In this document: piece after piece, positions 33,584-43,518 of the stretch
Layout: each line of letters starts with the position of its first letter
How positions within the stretch are numbered: position 1 is the stretch's first letter
NCBI RefSeq assembly: GCF_003386235.1
Contig: NZ_QRDZ01000005.1
Span: 1 to 64,000 of the forward strand
DNA length: 64,000 bases
Source: Cohnella phaseoli
GTDB taxonomy: Bacteria; Bacillota; Bacilli; Paenibacillales; Paenibacillaceae
Direction of reading: 5' to 3'
Translations under genes and position numbers: made by a program
Notes under the pieces: model-generated
What the model saw: only the letters and a program-made list of their open reading frames with translations
What the model was told of the DNA's origin: nothing
Databases searched by the model: none

Positions 33584-34699
33584 TCACTCCATCAAAGCGA
33601 GGACGGCCTCCGAGCATTTGGCGGGGTTGTATTCGGCATTGCGTAGAGCCAGCAGAGTGTCGCGATGCTGGTCCGCCGCGTACGGCTCCTGAATGAGACG
33701 GAACCACCGTTCGATCGTATCGTTGTTCGTCATCAGCTCGCCGAAGCCGTGGGTGACGAAATATTCGGCGTTCTCCTCCTCCTGTCCGGGGATCGGCTCG
33801 TAGAACAGCATCGGAATGCCCTTCGCCATTCCCTCGGTGCAGGTCATGCCGCCCGGCTTGGTCACGAGCAGGTCGGAGATGTCCATCAGCTTGCTGACCT
33901 CTTTCGTAAAGCCGAGCACATGTACGTTCGGATGCTGGAACCTGGAATCGGAGAGCAGCTTCTCGCGGGACTTCTCATTGTTGCCCATGCACAGAATGAG
34001 CTGTATCCGGTCGGCATAGGTCGTCATATATTCCACGAGCTCTTCTCCGTACAACAGCCCCCAGCCGCCGCCCATGACCAGCACGGTAGGCATGTCCCGT
34101 AGATGGAACTGCGACAAAATCTCGGCTCTGTCATGCGGATGCCAGAAATTCGGATGGACGGGAATGCCTGTCACCTCGATCGACTTGGCCGGGATACCGC
34201 GGGCGAGCAGCTTGTCCCGAACGGCGAGCGTGCTGACCAAATACGTGTTGACCTCGGGGTTCGTCCATGTCGCGTGGGCGTCGTAGTCCGTAATAAGCGT
34301 ATACAAAGGAACATCCAGCCCCAGCCTTTTTAGCCGACTGACAACGGCATTGGGGATCGGATGAGTGCAGACGATCGAATCCGGCTTAAGCTGCCGAACG
34401 ACGTCCGATACTTGGTTGTAGAAAATACGGTGCAGCGCGAATTGCGTGACCCGGTTCAACGATTTATGATAGCCGCTTCGGTACATTTTCCCGACGAGCT
34501 TGGGCTGTTTGCTTACGGTTTTGCGGTAGGCGGACAGGATGAGCGGACCAATGACGGGATTGAGAAAGGTGCCAAGCTCGATAACCCTGGTCTGGATCTT
34601 GGGCGAGAGCTGGCGCAGCCCCATGGCCAGCGCGTACGCGGCTTGCGTATGTCCGGTACCGAAACCTTCGGAAAGCAGCAGAACTCTCTTTTTACGCAT
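33584..34699 (-). CDS. ugtP: diacylglycerol glucosyltransferase, UgtP/MGDG synthase family
   Basis: A 371-residue GT28-family enzyme that transfers sugar from UDP-glucose to diacylglycerol, giving glycolipids that anchor lipoteichoic acid. The N-terminal MGDG-synthase domain has LLLSEGFGTGHTQAA (the G-x-GH loop) and IVCTHPIPNAVVSRL. The C-terminal nucleotide-sugar domain has VMGGGWG, VHVLGFTKEVSKLM and DLLVTKPGGMTCTEGMAKG followed by PIPGQEEENAEYF, all diagnostic. It acts at the inner leaflet. A promoter at 34731-34759 lies upstream on the minus strand, and GTGGAGG precedes the ATG. Several family members vary in sugar or acceptor, so the exact product is inferred. Confidence 0.88.
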   Translation of the reverse strand: MRKKRVLLLSEGFGTGHTQAAYALAMGLRQLSPKIQTRVIELGTFLNPVIGPLILSAYRKTVSKQPKLVGKMYRSGYHKSLNRVTQFALHRIFYNQVSDVVRQLKPDSIVCTHPIPNAVVSRLKRLGLDVPLYTLITDYDAHATWTNPEVNTYLVSTLAVRDKLLARGIPAKSIEVTGIPVHPNFWHPHDRAEILSQFHLRDMPTVLVMGGGWGLLYGEELVEYMTTYADRIQLILCMGNNEKSREKLLSDSRFQHPNVHVLGFTKEVSKLMDISDLLVTKPGGMTCTEGMAKGIPMLFYEPIPGQEEENAEYFVTHGFGELMTNNDTIERWFRLIQEPYAADQHRDTLLALRNAEYNPAKCSEAVLALME

Positions 34700-34730
34700 C
34701 AGCTATAATCCTCCACTTTTCCTATTTACC

Positions 34731-34759
34731 ATATTACGCTGAAGCGGGACGAGGAACAA
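34731..34759 (-). promoter_or_regulatory. sigma-A-type promoter of ugtP
   Basis: On the minus strand TTGTTC (34759-34754), a 17-bp spacer and TAATAT (34736-34731), 31 bp before the start codon. Confidence 0.5.
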
Positions 34760-34973
34760 GTGGTACAATACGAAGAAACTTGTCGAATAGAAGGTTAACA
34801 ACTATAATTTGCTGCTCCGGAAAGTCGTTTTGTAGGTGGAATGGCGTGAATACGACCATTTTTTACGGAAAAAAAGCAGGGAATTTTCGTTTCCATCTTC
34901 AGGAACCGGCCTGAAAAGCCGTTAATAAAAAAAGAGTGTTTAAAAAAATGAATGAAGCTTATGGAGGATCCGC

Positions 34974-37268
34974 TTGCAAATGAAAATGTGGAGAGAATCA
35001 GCGAAACAACATCCGTCGCAGACGTCACGTCCTAACGCCATTTATAATCGTATTCTCGCCATCTTCCTGACCTTGGCGCTTGTCGGGAGCTCCATGGGAG
35101 CGGTAGCGTCCGCTGCCGATGAGGTCGTCACCGATGTCTACATTACCGCCTCGACGGGCTCCTCGGACTCCGGAACGATCTATGTCGAAGGAGATCCGAT
35201 CATTCTGAACGCCTATGCCACGATAGTCGGAAATACGTCCGAAAAGCTGGTTACTGCCGATGCCGCGTGGTCGTCGACATCCACATCGGTTAAGGTCGAT
35301 AAAGGCGTCGTTACGGCAACAGCCCCGGTCGCATCCGCAACGATCACGGTGAGATACAAAGACAAGACGGATTCGTACTTGGTGAAGGCGGAGTATGTTT
35401 ACGATGAGTTGAAAATCACGCTGGACGGAGCCAACGTCCCTGCTGAGAGGGAAGCCACGCTCGGGGCCGATTTGAGCTTTAAGGTTGAGGGGATCAAAGG
35501 CTCTTCCACCGGGATAGACGAAACCGCCAAGGCGGCTTGGACAAGTTCGAACACTTCCGTGGCTACCGTCGACAAAGGCGTAGTGAAGCTGCTGTCCGAA
35601 GGTAAAACGAAAATTACCGTCAAATACAAAGGCAAATCGCAATCGGTCGAGCTGGACGTGAAGTCTCCGTACAAGGAGATTCATGTTAAAAGCACGGCAG
35701 GCGAGACGAGCCCGATCGAGTTGATTCTCGATACGAGAGACAATGTGGAACTGGTTGCGTCGGCCGAGCTGCAATCGGGCACGACGCCCGAATCGATTAC
35801 GAATGTTGTAGAGTGGACGAGCAGCAACGCTGCCGTCGCCAAAGTCGACGATAAGGGGAAAGTAACCGCAATCGGCAAAGGAACGGCAATCATTACGGCC
35901 AAGCGATTTGGTCATTCCGACTCGATTACGATCATCGTCCGCACCGCATATGAGGCGCTGAAGGTGACTCCGGATAAAGCGATTTACATGACGCTGCAGC
36001 AGGTTTCCGGAATTGAGCTGACCGCGACTGCGGCGAGCGGAACGGTAGAAGCGGTGAACGTCACGAATCTAGCGGAATGGAAAATTTCCGACGAGGGCCA
36101 GGCGGTAGCGGTAATCAAACAGGAGAACAACCGGACGTTCGTCGTGCCGAAGGGCGCGGGAACGACGCAGATCAGCGTATCCTACAAGGGACTGACCAAG
36201 ACGATTTCCGTCAACGTCTCTCCGACGATCGAGTCGATTGACATCTCTAAGGACGCCTTGGACGTGTTTGTAGACGATACGGGTTCGCTCCCGGCGGTAA
36301 CGGGCACGATGCTGGCCGGCGATACAAAGGACGTTAGCAACTACGTAGAGTGGGTATCCAGCGATACCGAAGGCAAAGTGATTACGATTGAGGACGGCAA
36401 ATGGAAAGCGGTTGGCCAAGGAACGGCCGTTCTGACCGCCAAAGTTAACGGCGTCGCGGGCCGGACGTTGGAGAAAACCGTATCCGTGACCGTTCATAAC
36501 AAAATATTGGCCTTGCTCCCGGATCAGGACGCGATCAGCGTCGTGATCGGCAAGGAAGTCGACCTGCCGAAGATCAGTCTCATTTACGAGAACGGCGATG
36601 AAATGTCGAGCGAAGAAATTGCCGACAAGATCGTCTGGAAGTCTTCAACGCCGAACCTGCTCGTCAAGAAGGAATCGATGAAAGGCTTGCTCGCCGCCAA
36701 TGCGACGCTGACCGGGACGTATTTGAACAAAACGGTCAAAATCAAAGTGACGGTTGAAGAGGAATTTACCTCGTTCGAGATTACGCCGAACAAGGTGAGC
36801 GTGACGCTGAACAAGTCGAAGTCGATCAAGGTCGTCGGCACGACGAAGAGCGGCAAGAAGGTGACGCTGAGCTCGAGAGTTTCCTGGAGCCCATCGAACA
36901 AGGAGCATGTCTCGATCAAAGGCTCGTCGATGAAAGGCTTGACCGAGGGCAGCGGCAAGTTGACCGCTACGGTTCAGGGCAAGACGCTGGAGGTCCCTTA
37001 CGAGGTGACGGCCAAGCTGACGAAGCTGAGCGCTTCGGATACATCTTTCAAAGCTGCGACTGTAGGCAGCCAGTTGAACGTACAGCTTACGGCGCTGTAC
37101 GAGACTGGCAAAACCGAGAACGTAACGTCGAAGGCGACATGGACGAGCTCCAAAGCTTCCGTAGCGACCGTCTCGGACGGCAAAATCTCGGTCAAGGGCA
37201 AAGGTACCGCCTCGATCAAAGGCTCCTTCGGGGGCAAGACAGTATCGATTAAAGTTACAGTAAAATAA
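34974..37268 (+). CDS. secreted Big2 (bacterial Ig-like) repeat protein
   Basis: A 764-residue exported protein. TTG 34974 is taken as start because GGAGG lies 6 nt upstream; ATG 34980 is two codons later. The signal peptide contains ILAIFLTLALVGSSMGAVASA. The rest is about eight Ig-like Big2 repeats of 80-90 residues, recognised by recurring SSNxxVATVDxGVVxxxxEGxxxITVxYKGK (for example TSSNTSVATVDKGVVKLL and TSSKASVATVSDGKISVKG). There is no SLH, LPXTG or enzymatic domain, so wall association would have to occur through the repeats. Function is unknown; adhesion or matrix structure is a reasonable guess. A strong terminator follows at once. Confidence 0.88.
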   Translation: MQMKMWRESAKQHPSQTSRPNAIYNRILAIFLTLALVGSSMGAVASAADEVVTDVYITASTGSSDSGTIYVEGDPIILNAYATIVGNTSEKLVTADAAWSSTSTSVKVDKGVVTATAPVASATITVRYKDKTDSYLVKAEYVYDELKITLDGANVPAEREATLGADLSFKVEGIKGSSTGIDETAKAAWTSSNTSVATVDKGVVKLLSEGKTKITVKYKGKSQSVELDVKSPYKEIHVKSTAGETSPIELILDTRDNVELVASAELQSGTTPESITNVVEWTSSNAAVAKVDDKGKVTAIGKGTAIITAKRFGHSDSITIIVRTAYEALKVTPDKAIYMTLQQVSGIELTATAASGTVEAVNVTNLAEWKISDEGQAVAVIKQENNRTFVVPKGAGTTQISVSYKGLTKTISVNVSPTIESIDISKDALDVFVDDTGSLPAVTGTMLAGDTKDVSNYVEWVSSDTEGKVITIEDGKWKAVGQGTAVLTAKVNGVAGRTLEKTVSVTVHNKILALLPDQDAISVVIGKEVDLPKISLIYENGDEMSSEEIADKIVWKSSTPNLLVKKESMKGLLAANATLTGTYLNKTVKIKVTVEEEFTSFEITPNKVSVTLNKSKSIKVVGTTKSGKKVTLSSRVSWSPSNKEHVSIKGSSMKGLTEGSGKLTATVQGKTLEVPYEVTAKLTKLSASDTSFKAATVGSQLNVQLTALYETGKTENVTSKATWTSSKASVATVSDGKISVKGKGTASIKGSFGGKTVSIKVTVK

Positions 37269-37273
37269 ACATG

Positions 37274-37321
37274 AAAAAGGTTGAACGAACTTATTTTCCG
37301 GTTCGCTCAACCTTTTTTTAT
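37274..37321. terminator. bidirectional terminator after the Big2 protein gene
   Basis: AAAAAGGTTGAACGAAC (37274-37290) pairs with GTTCGCTCAACCTTTTT (37301-37317) with one mismatch, then T. It sits between convergent genes and can serve both. Confidence 0.9.
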
Positions 37322-37346
37322 TTTATGGACACGCTACAGCTAGAAG

Positions 37347-38630
37347 TCAGGAATTAATAAACACGGTCATGATCGGCTTGCGGAAAACGACCTGGTAGTC
37401 CAGGCTGTCGCTGACGATCGCAAGCGGGACATAGGTTTTGACCTCTTTGCCTTCCTTCTGAAAGTAGGCCGGCGTCTGCAATGGGCGGGCGACCCCGTCT
37501 ACATATACGGTATTGGAGCCGATCGTGACGACGACTTCTTTGCCGTTCTTCGTGAAGGTGGCGGTTTTCTTCGCTTGTTCCCACTTCAGCTCGGCTCCGA
37601 CCGCGTTCGCGACATCTCTTAGCGCAAGGAACGTTGTTCCTTTGACGAGGACAGGCTTGCTCGGCGGTTCCTTGCCATTGATGACGACGGACAGATCAAC
37701 GCCCTCCGCACGCGGAGCGGGCTTACGGTAGCCGTCCTTCCAGATCGCAGCCGCGAATGCTTGGGCAATCGCTTCGTATCCGACTTGCTTGGGATGGATG
37801 TCGTAGTCGTCGAATAAATTGAAATACGTATAAGAGCTTTCGTTGCCTTTGAACTTCTCGTAAACGTGGGCAATGCTCAGCGGAATGCCGCGCTCGTTCA
37901 TCTCTTTAGCGAATAAGTCCAAAGCCTGGGAGAGGTCTTGAGCCTTGCTCAGGAGCAGCTCGTATAGCGGGTGGCTCTTGAACAATGGGGAATATTGGTC
38001 GGCCAGGACAATGCGCGCTTGCGGCGCCAGAGCGTGCAGGCGAGTCATCATTTTATCCAAATCTTCTGTATAATGATTCATTCTAATCTGGAACCCGTCC
38101 TGTATAATTTGACGTACAGATTCCTCGGATTGGCCTGGGGGACCGCTGACTGCGGCTTTAATGAGCGAACTGAAATCGTTGCCGCCGATCGTCAGCACAA
38201 CCAGATCGGCTTCGGCAAGATCGGCCGCCAACTGGTTCGTCTTCTTGGCGACATCGTTGGCGAGCGCGACAACTCTCGGGTCAAAGGACGAGAAGTCCTG
38301 CAGGTCGGACGCTTGCAGAGCTTTGCCATCGGCAGCACCCTGAAGCAGATTTGTTAGAGCTGGCACGGTCAGTCCTAAAATGGCGTAGTTGGTCAACGAA
38401 GCGCTTGAGCGAAACAAGCTTTGCTCCAGCAAGCGATCCGTATAGCCGTAAGGTGCAGCCGTTCCGTTCTTGATAGCTTCGATCGGCTCGTACCCGGCGC
38501 TGACGGAATCGCCCAGCGCGACGATTCGATAGCTTGTCGGCGAGGCTGCGGTCGCAGGCGCAAGGGCGGCCGTCAGCAAAGCGATCGCCGAGGCGATGGC
38601 CACGAATGTGCGGCGTAATGATAACGACAT
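37347..38630 (-). CDS. secreted SGNH/GDSL hydrolase with copper-amine-oxidase-like domain
   Basis: A 427-residue exported esterase/lipase-type protein. The signal peptide ends near ATAAS. The SGNH core has block I VALGDSVSAGY (Ser nucleophile), block III VLTIGGNDFSSL and block V DDYDIHPKQVGYEA (Asp and His). Residues about 300-427 are a copper amine oxidase N-terminal-like domain (VLVKGTTFLALRDVANAVGA, TVYVDGVARPLQTPAYF, TYVPLAIVSDSL), a common wall-associated module in Paenibacillaceae. ATG 38630 follows AAAGGAGG. The substrate is unknown; an acyl or acetyl ester of the envelope is plausible. Confidence 0.92.
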   Translation of the reverse strand: MSLSLRRTFVAIASAIALLTAALAPATAASPTSYRIVALGDSVSAGYEPIEAIKNGTAAPYGYTDRLLEQSLFRSSASLTNYAILGLTVPALTNLLQGAADGKALQASDLQDFSSFDPRVVALANDVAKKTNQLAADLAEADLVVLTIGGNDFSSLIKAAVSGPPGQSEESVRQIIQDGFQIRMNHYTEDLDKMMTRLHALAPQARIVLADQYSPLFKSHPLYELLLSKAQDLSQALDLFAKEMNERGIPLSIAHVYEKFKGNESSYTYFNLFDDYDIHPKQVGYEAIAQAFAAAIWKDGYRKPAPRAEGVDLSVVINGKEPPSKPVLVKGTTFLALRDVANAVGAELKWEQAKKTATFTKNGKEVVVTIGSNTVYVDGVARPLQTPAYFQKEGKEVKTYVPLAIVSDSLDYQVVFRKPIMTVFINS

Positions 38631-38743
38631 GTTCGGTTGTTCCTCCTTTGTAGTTCCTTCCTTAACTATATTAGGTGAAACGGGACGGGAATTGAAGGCA
38701 TTTCGTCGATTTTCCCATACTGTCCACAGAAAGGTTGATAGAT

Positions 38744-41700
38744 ATGGCAGAGATGCGTAGAGGTCTTCCCGTCAAACAGGGAATGTACGATCCGCAGTAC
38801 GAGAAGGACGCTTGCGGAATGGGGTTTGTCGCCCATATCAAAGGCAAGAAGTCGCATGAGATCGTAGAACAGGCGCTAACGCTGCTGTTTAACATGGAGC
38901 ATCGCGGCGGTCAGGGCAGCGAGCCGAGCACTGGAGACGGGGCAGGCATCCTGCTGCAAATCCCGCACGAATTTTTTCGGGCGGAGACGGCGGAGCTCGG
39001 CTTTGACTTGCCGGAGGAAGGCGAGTATGCGGTAGCGATGACGTTCCTTCCGCAAGAGGAGGACGTTCGCCGCAAGCATGAGGATATTTTTCAAGGGATC
39101 GTGGAGGAAGAGGGACTGACGCTGCTCGGATGGCGGACGGTGCCGACGAACGACGAGCCGCTCGGGCAATCCTCTAAGAAGGTTAAGCCGTTCGTGCGTC
39201 AGGCTTTCCTGTCGCGTTCGGCCGAACTGACGGACGATCTGGCGTTCGAGCGCAAGCTGTACGTGATCCGCAAGCGCGCGGAGCTGGCGATTCGCTATGC
39301 GGATATCGAAGGGGCGGATATGTTTTACTTCCCCAGCTTCTCGAGCAAAAAAATCGTATATAAAGGAATGCTTACGACGGAGCAGGTCGGGCTGTTCTAT
39401 CCGGAGCTGCACGATTCGCGGCTGCAAACGGCGATGGCGCTCGTTCACTCGCGGTTCAGCACAAACACGTTCCCGAGCTGGGAGCGCGCGCATCCTTTCC
39501 ATTATTTGATCCACAACGGCGAGATTAACACGCTGCGCGGCAACATCAACTGGATGCACGCCCGCCAGACGCTGTTTCAATCGGAGCTGTTCGGGGACGA
39601 TCTGGAGAAAATCAAGCCGATTATCGCGCCGGACGGCTCAGATACGGCGATGTTCGACAATACGTTCGAGTTCATGTATTTGGCGGGGCGCTCGATGGCT
39701 CATGCGGCAATGATGATGGTGCCCGAGCCGTGGCAGAACGACGAGTATATGGACGAAGAGAAGCGGGCCTTCTACGAATATCATGCCTGCTTGATGGAGC
39801 CTTGGGACGGTCCCGCCGCCGTCGGTTTTACGGACGGCGTGCAGATCGGCGCCGTTCTCGACCGCAACGGACTGCGCCCGGCGCGCTACTACGTTACGAA
39901 GGACGACTTGATCATCCTGGCTTCGGAGGCCGGCGTTATTAAGCTTCCTCAGGAAGATATCGTGCTGAAGGACCGGCTGCGTCCGGGACGGATTTTGCTC
40001 GTCGATACGAAGGAGGGGCGCATCATTTCCGATGAGGAAGTGAAGCGTTCGATCGTAACGCAGCATCCTTATCGGGAATGGCTGGATCGCCATCTGGTCG
40101 ATCTTGAGGATTTGCCGGAGGCGCCGGAGCTGCCCGAGCCAAACCATGAGACGGTCCAACTGCGGCAGCAGGCGTTCGGTTATTCGTTCGAGGACGTGCG
40201 CAAGGTCATGGAGCCGATGGCATTGACCGGCGTTGAGCCGCTTGCATCGATGGGCTACGACTCTCCGTTGGCCGTGTTGTCGGAGAGACCGCAAAGACTG
40301 TTCAACTACTTTAAACAGCTGTTCGCTCAGGTGACGAACCCGCCGATTGATGCGATCCGCGAGGAAATCGTAACCTCCACCTATACGACGGTAGGACCGG
40401 AGCGGAATCTGCTGAGCCCGGAGCCGGAAAGCTGTCGACATATCCGGCTGTATACGCCGATACTTTCGAACGAGGAGTTCGCAAAGCTGCGCCACGTGCA
40501 TCGCCCGGGCTTCAAGTCGATTACGCTGCCGATCTTCTTCCTGGCCCAGGACGGAGAACAAGGGCTGCGCGATGCGCTGAAGCTGCTGTGCGAAGCGGCC
40601 GATCGCGTCATCGCCAAGGGTCATAACATTCTGATTCTGTCCGATAAGGGCATCGACGCCGACAATGCGGCGATTCCGTCGCTGCTGGCCGTAGCTGCGC
40701 TGCACCATCATCTGATTCGCCAAGGCACGCGTACGAAGGTGAGCATACTGCTGGAATCCGGCGAGCCGCGCGAGGTTCATCATTTTGCCCTGCTGGTCGG
40801 CTACGGCGTCAGCGCGGTCAACCCGTACTTGGCGTTCGAGACGCTGGACGATTTGATTCGCCAAGGGATGATTCGCAATATCTCGCACGAGAAAGCGGTC
40901 AAAAACTTTATTAAAGCGGCGACCAAGGGCGTCGTGAAAGTACTGTCCAAAATGGGCATCTCGACCATCCAGTCTTACCGAGGCGCGCAAATCTTCGAAG
41001 CGGTCGGCTTGAATTCGGAAGTGGTCGAACAGTATTTTACGGGCACGGCTTCGCGCATCGAAGGCATTGGTCTGGATATCCTAACGAAGGAAGCTTTGGC
41101 GGCGCATCATCGCGCGTTCGCCGCTAGGGAAGGAGCCGAGCGCGAGCTCGATTCCGGCGGCGATTATCAATGGCGCAAAAGCGGCGAGGATCATCTGTTT
41201 AATCCGCAGACGATTCATACGCTGCAATTGGCGACCCGTACAGGCAACTATGAGACGTATAAGAAATATTCGGCCCTAGTTCAAGGAGAATACGAGCAGG
41301 CGAGAACGCTGCGCTCTCTGCTGCAATTCAAGTTCGACCGCCCTCCGGTTTCGATCGAAGAGGTCGAGCCTGTAGAAGCGATATTCAAGCGTTTTAAGTC
41401 CGGGGCGATGTCGTTCGGTTCGATCAGCAAGGAGGCGCACGAGGCGCTGGCCATTGCGATGAACCGGATTGGCGGCAAATCGAACTCCGGCGAGGGCGGC
41501 GAGGATCCGGCGCGCTACGTGCCGGACGCAAACGGCGATTCCCGCCGCAGCGCGATCAAACAGGTCGCTTCCGGCCGCTTTGGCGTAACGAGCTACTACT
41601 TGTCCAGCGCGGATGAGATTCAGATCAAGATGGCGCAAGGCGCCAAGCCGGGCGAAGGCGGGCAGCTAATGGGTCGCAAGGTGTATCCATGGGTCGCGGA

Positions 41701-43348
41701 GGTGCGCGGCACGACTCCTGGCGTAGGCCTGATCTCGCCGCCGCCTCACCACGACATCTACTCGATCGAGGACTTGGCCGAGCTGATTCACGACCTGAAG
41801 AATGCGAATCCCCGGGCGCGGATCAATGTCAAGCTCGTCTCCGAGGTCGGCGTCGGCACGATCGCGGCCGGCGTAGCCAAGGGACGCGCCGATGTTATTC
41901 TCGTCTCCGGCTACGACGGCGGAACGGGGGCTTCGCCGGTCGGATCGATCCGCCATGCGGGGCTGCCGTGGGAGCTTGGTCTTGCGGAGACGCATCAGAC
42001 GCTTATTCTGAACAATCTGCGCGATCGCGTCGTCGTCGAAACCGACGGCAAAATGATGACCGGGCGCGACATTGCGATCGCTGCGCTGCTCGGAGCCGAG
42101 GAATATGGCTTCTCGACCGCTCCGCTCGTCGTGCTCGGCTGCGTCATGATGCGCGTCTGCCAGCTCGACACTTGCCCGGTCGGCGTCGCGACGCAAAATC
42201 CGGAGCTGCGCAAGAAGTTTATGGGCGACGCGGATTACGTCGTCAACTTCATGAAGTTTCTGGCTCAGGAGCTGCGCGAGATTATGGCCGAGCTTGGCTT
42301 CCGCACCGTAGAGGAGATGGTCGGCCGGGTCGACCGTCTGGACACGAAGCTTGCGGATAAGCATTTCAAGACGAAGAGCATCGATCTGACCGCGCTTCTG
42401 CACATGCCTGAGCTGCCGGAAGGCTCCTTCCGGTACAAGGTGAAAGCTCAGAATCATCTGTTGGAGGAGTCGCTCGACATTCGGACGCTGCTTGCTGCGG
42501 CCGAGCCGGCACTCGAAAACGGCGAACGAGTGGCAGGAACGTTCCCGATCCAAAATACGAACCGCGTCGTCGGCACGATCGTCGGATCGGAAGTGACGAA
42601 CCGGTACGGCAAAAACGGTTTGCCCGAAGACACGATTCAATTCCGCTTCGTCGGAACGGCGGGACAAAGCTTCGGAGCGTTTATTCCGCAAGGCATAACG
42701 CTGGCGCTTGAAGGCGACTCCAACGACTATGTCGGCAAAGGGCTGTCCGGCGGAAAAATTATCGTGTATCCGTCCCCCAATGCGACGTTTAAGGCGGAGG
42801 ATAATGTCATCATCGGTAACACCGCGTTATACGGAGCGACGAGCGGGGAAGCTTATATTCGCGGCACAGCCGGCGAACGGTTCGCCGTACGGAACAGCGG
42901 AGCAAATGTCGTCGTGGAAGGCGTCGGCGACCACGGCTGCGAATATATGACCGGCGGACGCGTCGTCGTCCTCGGCAGGACGGGGCGCAACTTCGCGGCG
43001 GGCATGTCGGGCGGAATCGCCTATGTGATCGATTGGGACGATCAATTCGCGAAGCGCTGCAACTTCGAAATGGTCGGCCTGGAGCCGCTTGAGGACAAGG
43101 ACGAGATTGCGGAAGTGCGTTCGATGATCGCCAAGCACGTTCAGTATACGAACAGCGAGCTCGGCCGTCGGGTTCTGGAGGAATGGCCGGCATTCGTCGC
43201 CAGGTTCGTCAAGATCATTCCGAAGGACTACAAGCGGATGATGGAGCAAATCGCCAAAGTAAAAGCCCAAGGCTTAAGCGGGGAAGAGGCGATGCTCGCC
43301 GCCTTCGAAGCCAACATGCGCGACTTGTCTCGCGTCGGGGGCAACTAA
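38744..43348 (+). CDS. gltB: glutamate synthase large subunit
   Basis: 1534 residues, the full length of the family. It makes two glutamate from glutamine and 2-oxoglutarate. A short propeptide ends before Cys24 ([12 protein letters not shown]), the N-terminal nucleophile of the amidotransferase domain. The central and FMN-binding synthase domains carry [13 protein letters not shown] and [13 protein letters not shown]. The 3Fe-4S cysteines are in [15 protein letters not shown] (C-x5-C-x4-C), and the glucan-like GXGXG domain ends the protein. ATG 38744 with AAAGG 9 nt upstream is preferred to TTG 38735. The small subunit gene gltD is not next to it: a terminator and the dockerin cluster follow, so GltD must be encoded elsewhere. 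Confidence 0.97.
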   Translation: MAEMRRGLPVKQGMYDPQYEKDACGMGFVAHIKGKKSHEIVEQALTLLFNMEHRGGQGSEPSTGDGAGILLQIPHEFFRAETAELGFDLPEEGEYAVAMTFLPQEEDVRRKHEDIFQGIVEEEGLTLLGWRTVPTNDEPLGQSSKKVKPFVRQAFLSRSAELTDDLAFERKLYVIRKRAELAIRYADIEGADMFYFPSFSSKKIVYKGMLTTEQVGLFYPELHDSRLQTAMALVHSRFSTNTFPSWERAHPFHYLIHNGEINTLRGNINWMHARQTLFQSELFGDDLEKIKPIIAPDGSDTAMFDNTFEFMYLAGRSMAHAAMMMVPEPWQNDEYMDEEKRAFYEYHACLMEPWDGPAAVGFTDGVQIGAVLDRNGLRPARYYVTKDDLIILASEAGVIKLPQEDIVLKDRLRPGRILLVDTKEGRIISDEEVKRSIVTQHPYREWLDRHLVDLEDLPEAPELPEPNHETVQLRQQAFGYSFEDVRKVMEPMALTGVEPLASMGYDSPLAVLSERPQRLFNYFKQLFAQVTNPPIDAIREEIVTSTYTTVGPERNLLSPEPESCRHIRLYTPILSNEEFAKLRHVHRPGFKSITLPIFFLAQDGEQGLRDALKLLCEAADRVIAKGHNILILSDKGIDADNAAIPSLLAVAALHHHLIRQGTRTKVSILLESGEPREVHHFALLVGYGVSAVNPYLAFETLDDLIRQGMIRNISHEKAVKNFIKAATKGVVKVLSKMGISTIQSYRGAQIFEAVGLNSEVVEQYFTGTASRIEGIGLDILTKEALAAHHRAFAAREGAERELDSGGDYQWRKSGEDHLFNPQTIHTLQLATRTGNYETYKKYSALVQGEYEQARTLRSLLQFKFDRPPVSIEEVEPVEAIFKRFKSGAMSFGSISKEAHEALAIAMNRIGGKSNSGEGGEDPARYVPDANGDSRRSAIKQVASGRFGVTSYYLSSADEIQIKMAQGAKPGEGGQLMGRKVYPWVAEVRGTTPGVGLISPPPHHDIYSIEDLAELIHDLKNANPRARINVKLVSEVGVGTIAAGVAKGRADVILVSGYDGGTGASPVGSIRHAGLPWELGLAETHQTLILNNLRDRVVVETDGKMMTGRDIAIAALLGAEEYGFSTAPLVVLGCVMMRVCQLDTCPVGVATQNPELRKKFMGDADYVVNFMKFLAQELREIMAELGFRTVEEMVGRVDRLDTKLADKHFKTKSIDLTALLHMPELPEGSFRYKVKAQNHLLEESLDIRTLLAAAEPALENGERVAGTFPIQNTNRVVGTIVGSEVTNRYGKNGLPEDTIQFRFVGTAGQSFGAFIPQGITLALEGDSNDYVGKGLSGGKIIVYPSPNATFKAEDNVIIGNTALYGATSGEAYIRGTAGERFAVRNSGANVVVEGVGDHGCEYMTGGRVVVLGRTGRNFAAGMSGGIAYVIDWDDQFAKRCNFEMVGLEPLEDKDEIAEVRSMIAKHVQYTNSELGRRVLEEWPAFVARFVKIIPKDYKRMMEQIAKVKAQGLSGEEAMLAAFEANMRDLSRVGGN

Positions 43349-43361
43349 TAAACATGGAATA

Positions 43362-43405
43362 GAGAAGCATGGCCATCTTCGGATGTGCCTTGCTTCTTTT
43401 TTTTG
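43362..43405 (+). terminator. terminator of gltB
   Basis: AGAAGCA (about 43363-43369) pairs with TGCTTCT (43391-43397), followed by a run of T. Confidence 0.8.
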
Positions 43406-43443
43406 ACGCGACGTTGACTGCTCGGTTGGGGCTATTAGGGTTT

Positions 43444-43462
43444 TTAAGAGATTGTTAAGTGC
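43444..43462 (+). promoter_or_regulatory. 11-bp-spaced direct repeat upstream of dockerin gene 1
   Basis: TTAAGAG-ATTG-TTAAGTG gives two heptamers whose starts are 11 bp apart, the spacing used by OmpR/PhoB-type regulators. The same sequence stands before the other two dockerin genes at 45078 and 46732, always 57-60 bp before the ATG. Confidence 0.6.
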
Positions 43463-43518
43463 GTTCTGTTACGCTGTTTGCAATCCTATTTAAATCCAAG
43501 GAGGAGAACTGTTCCCAA

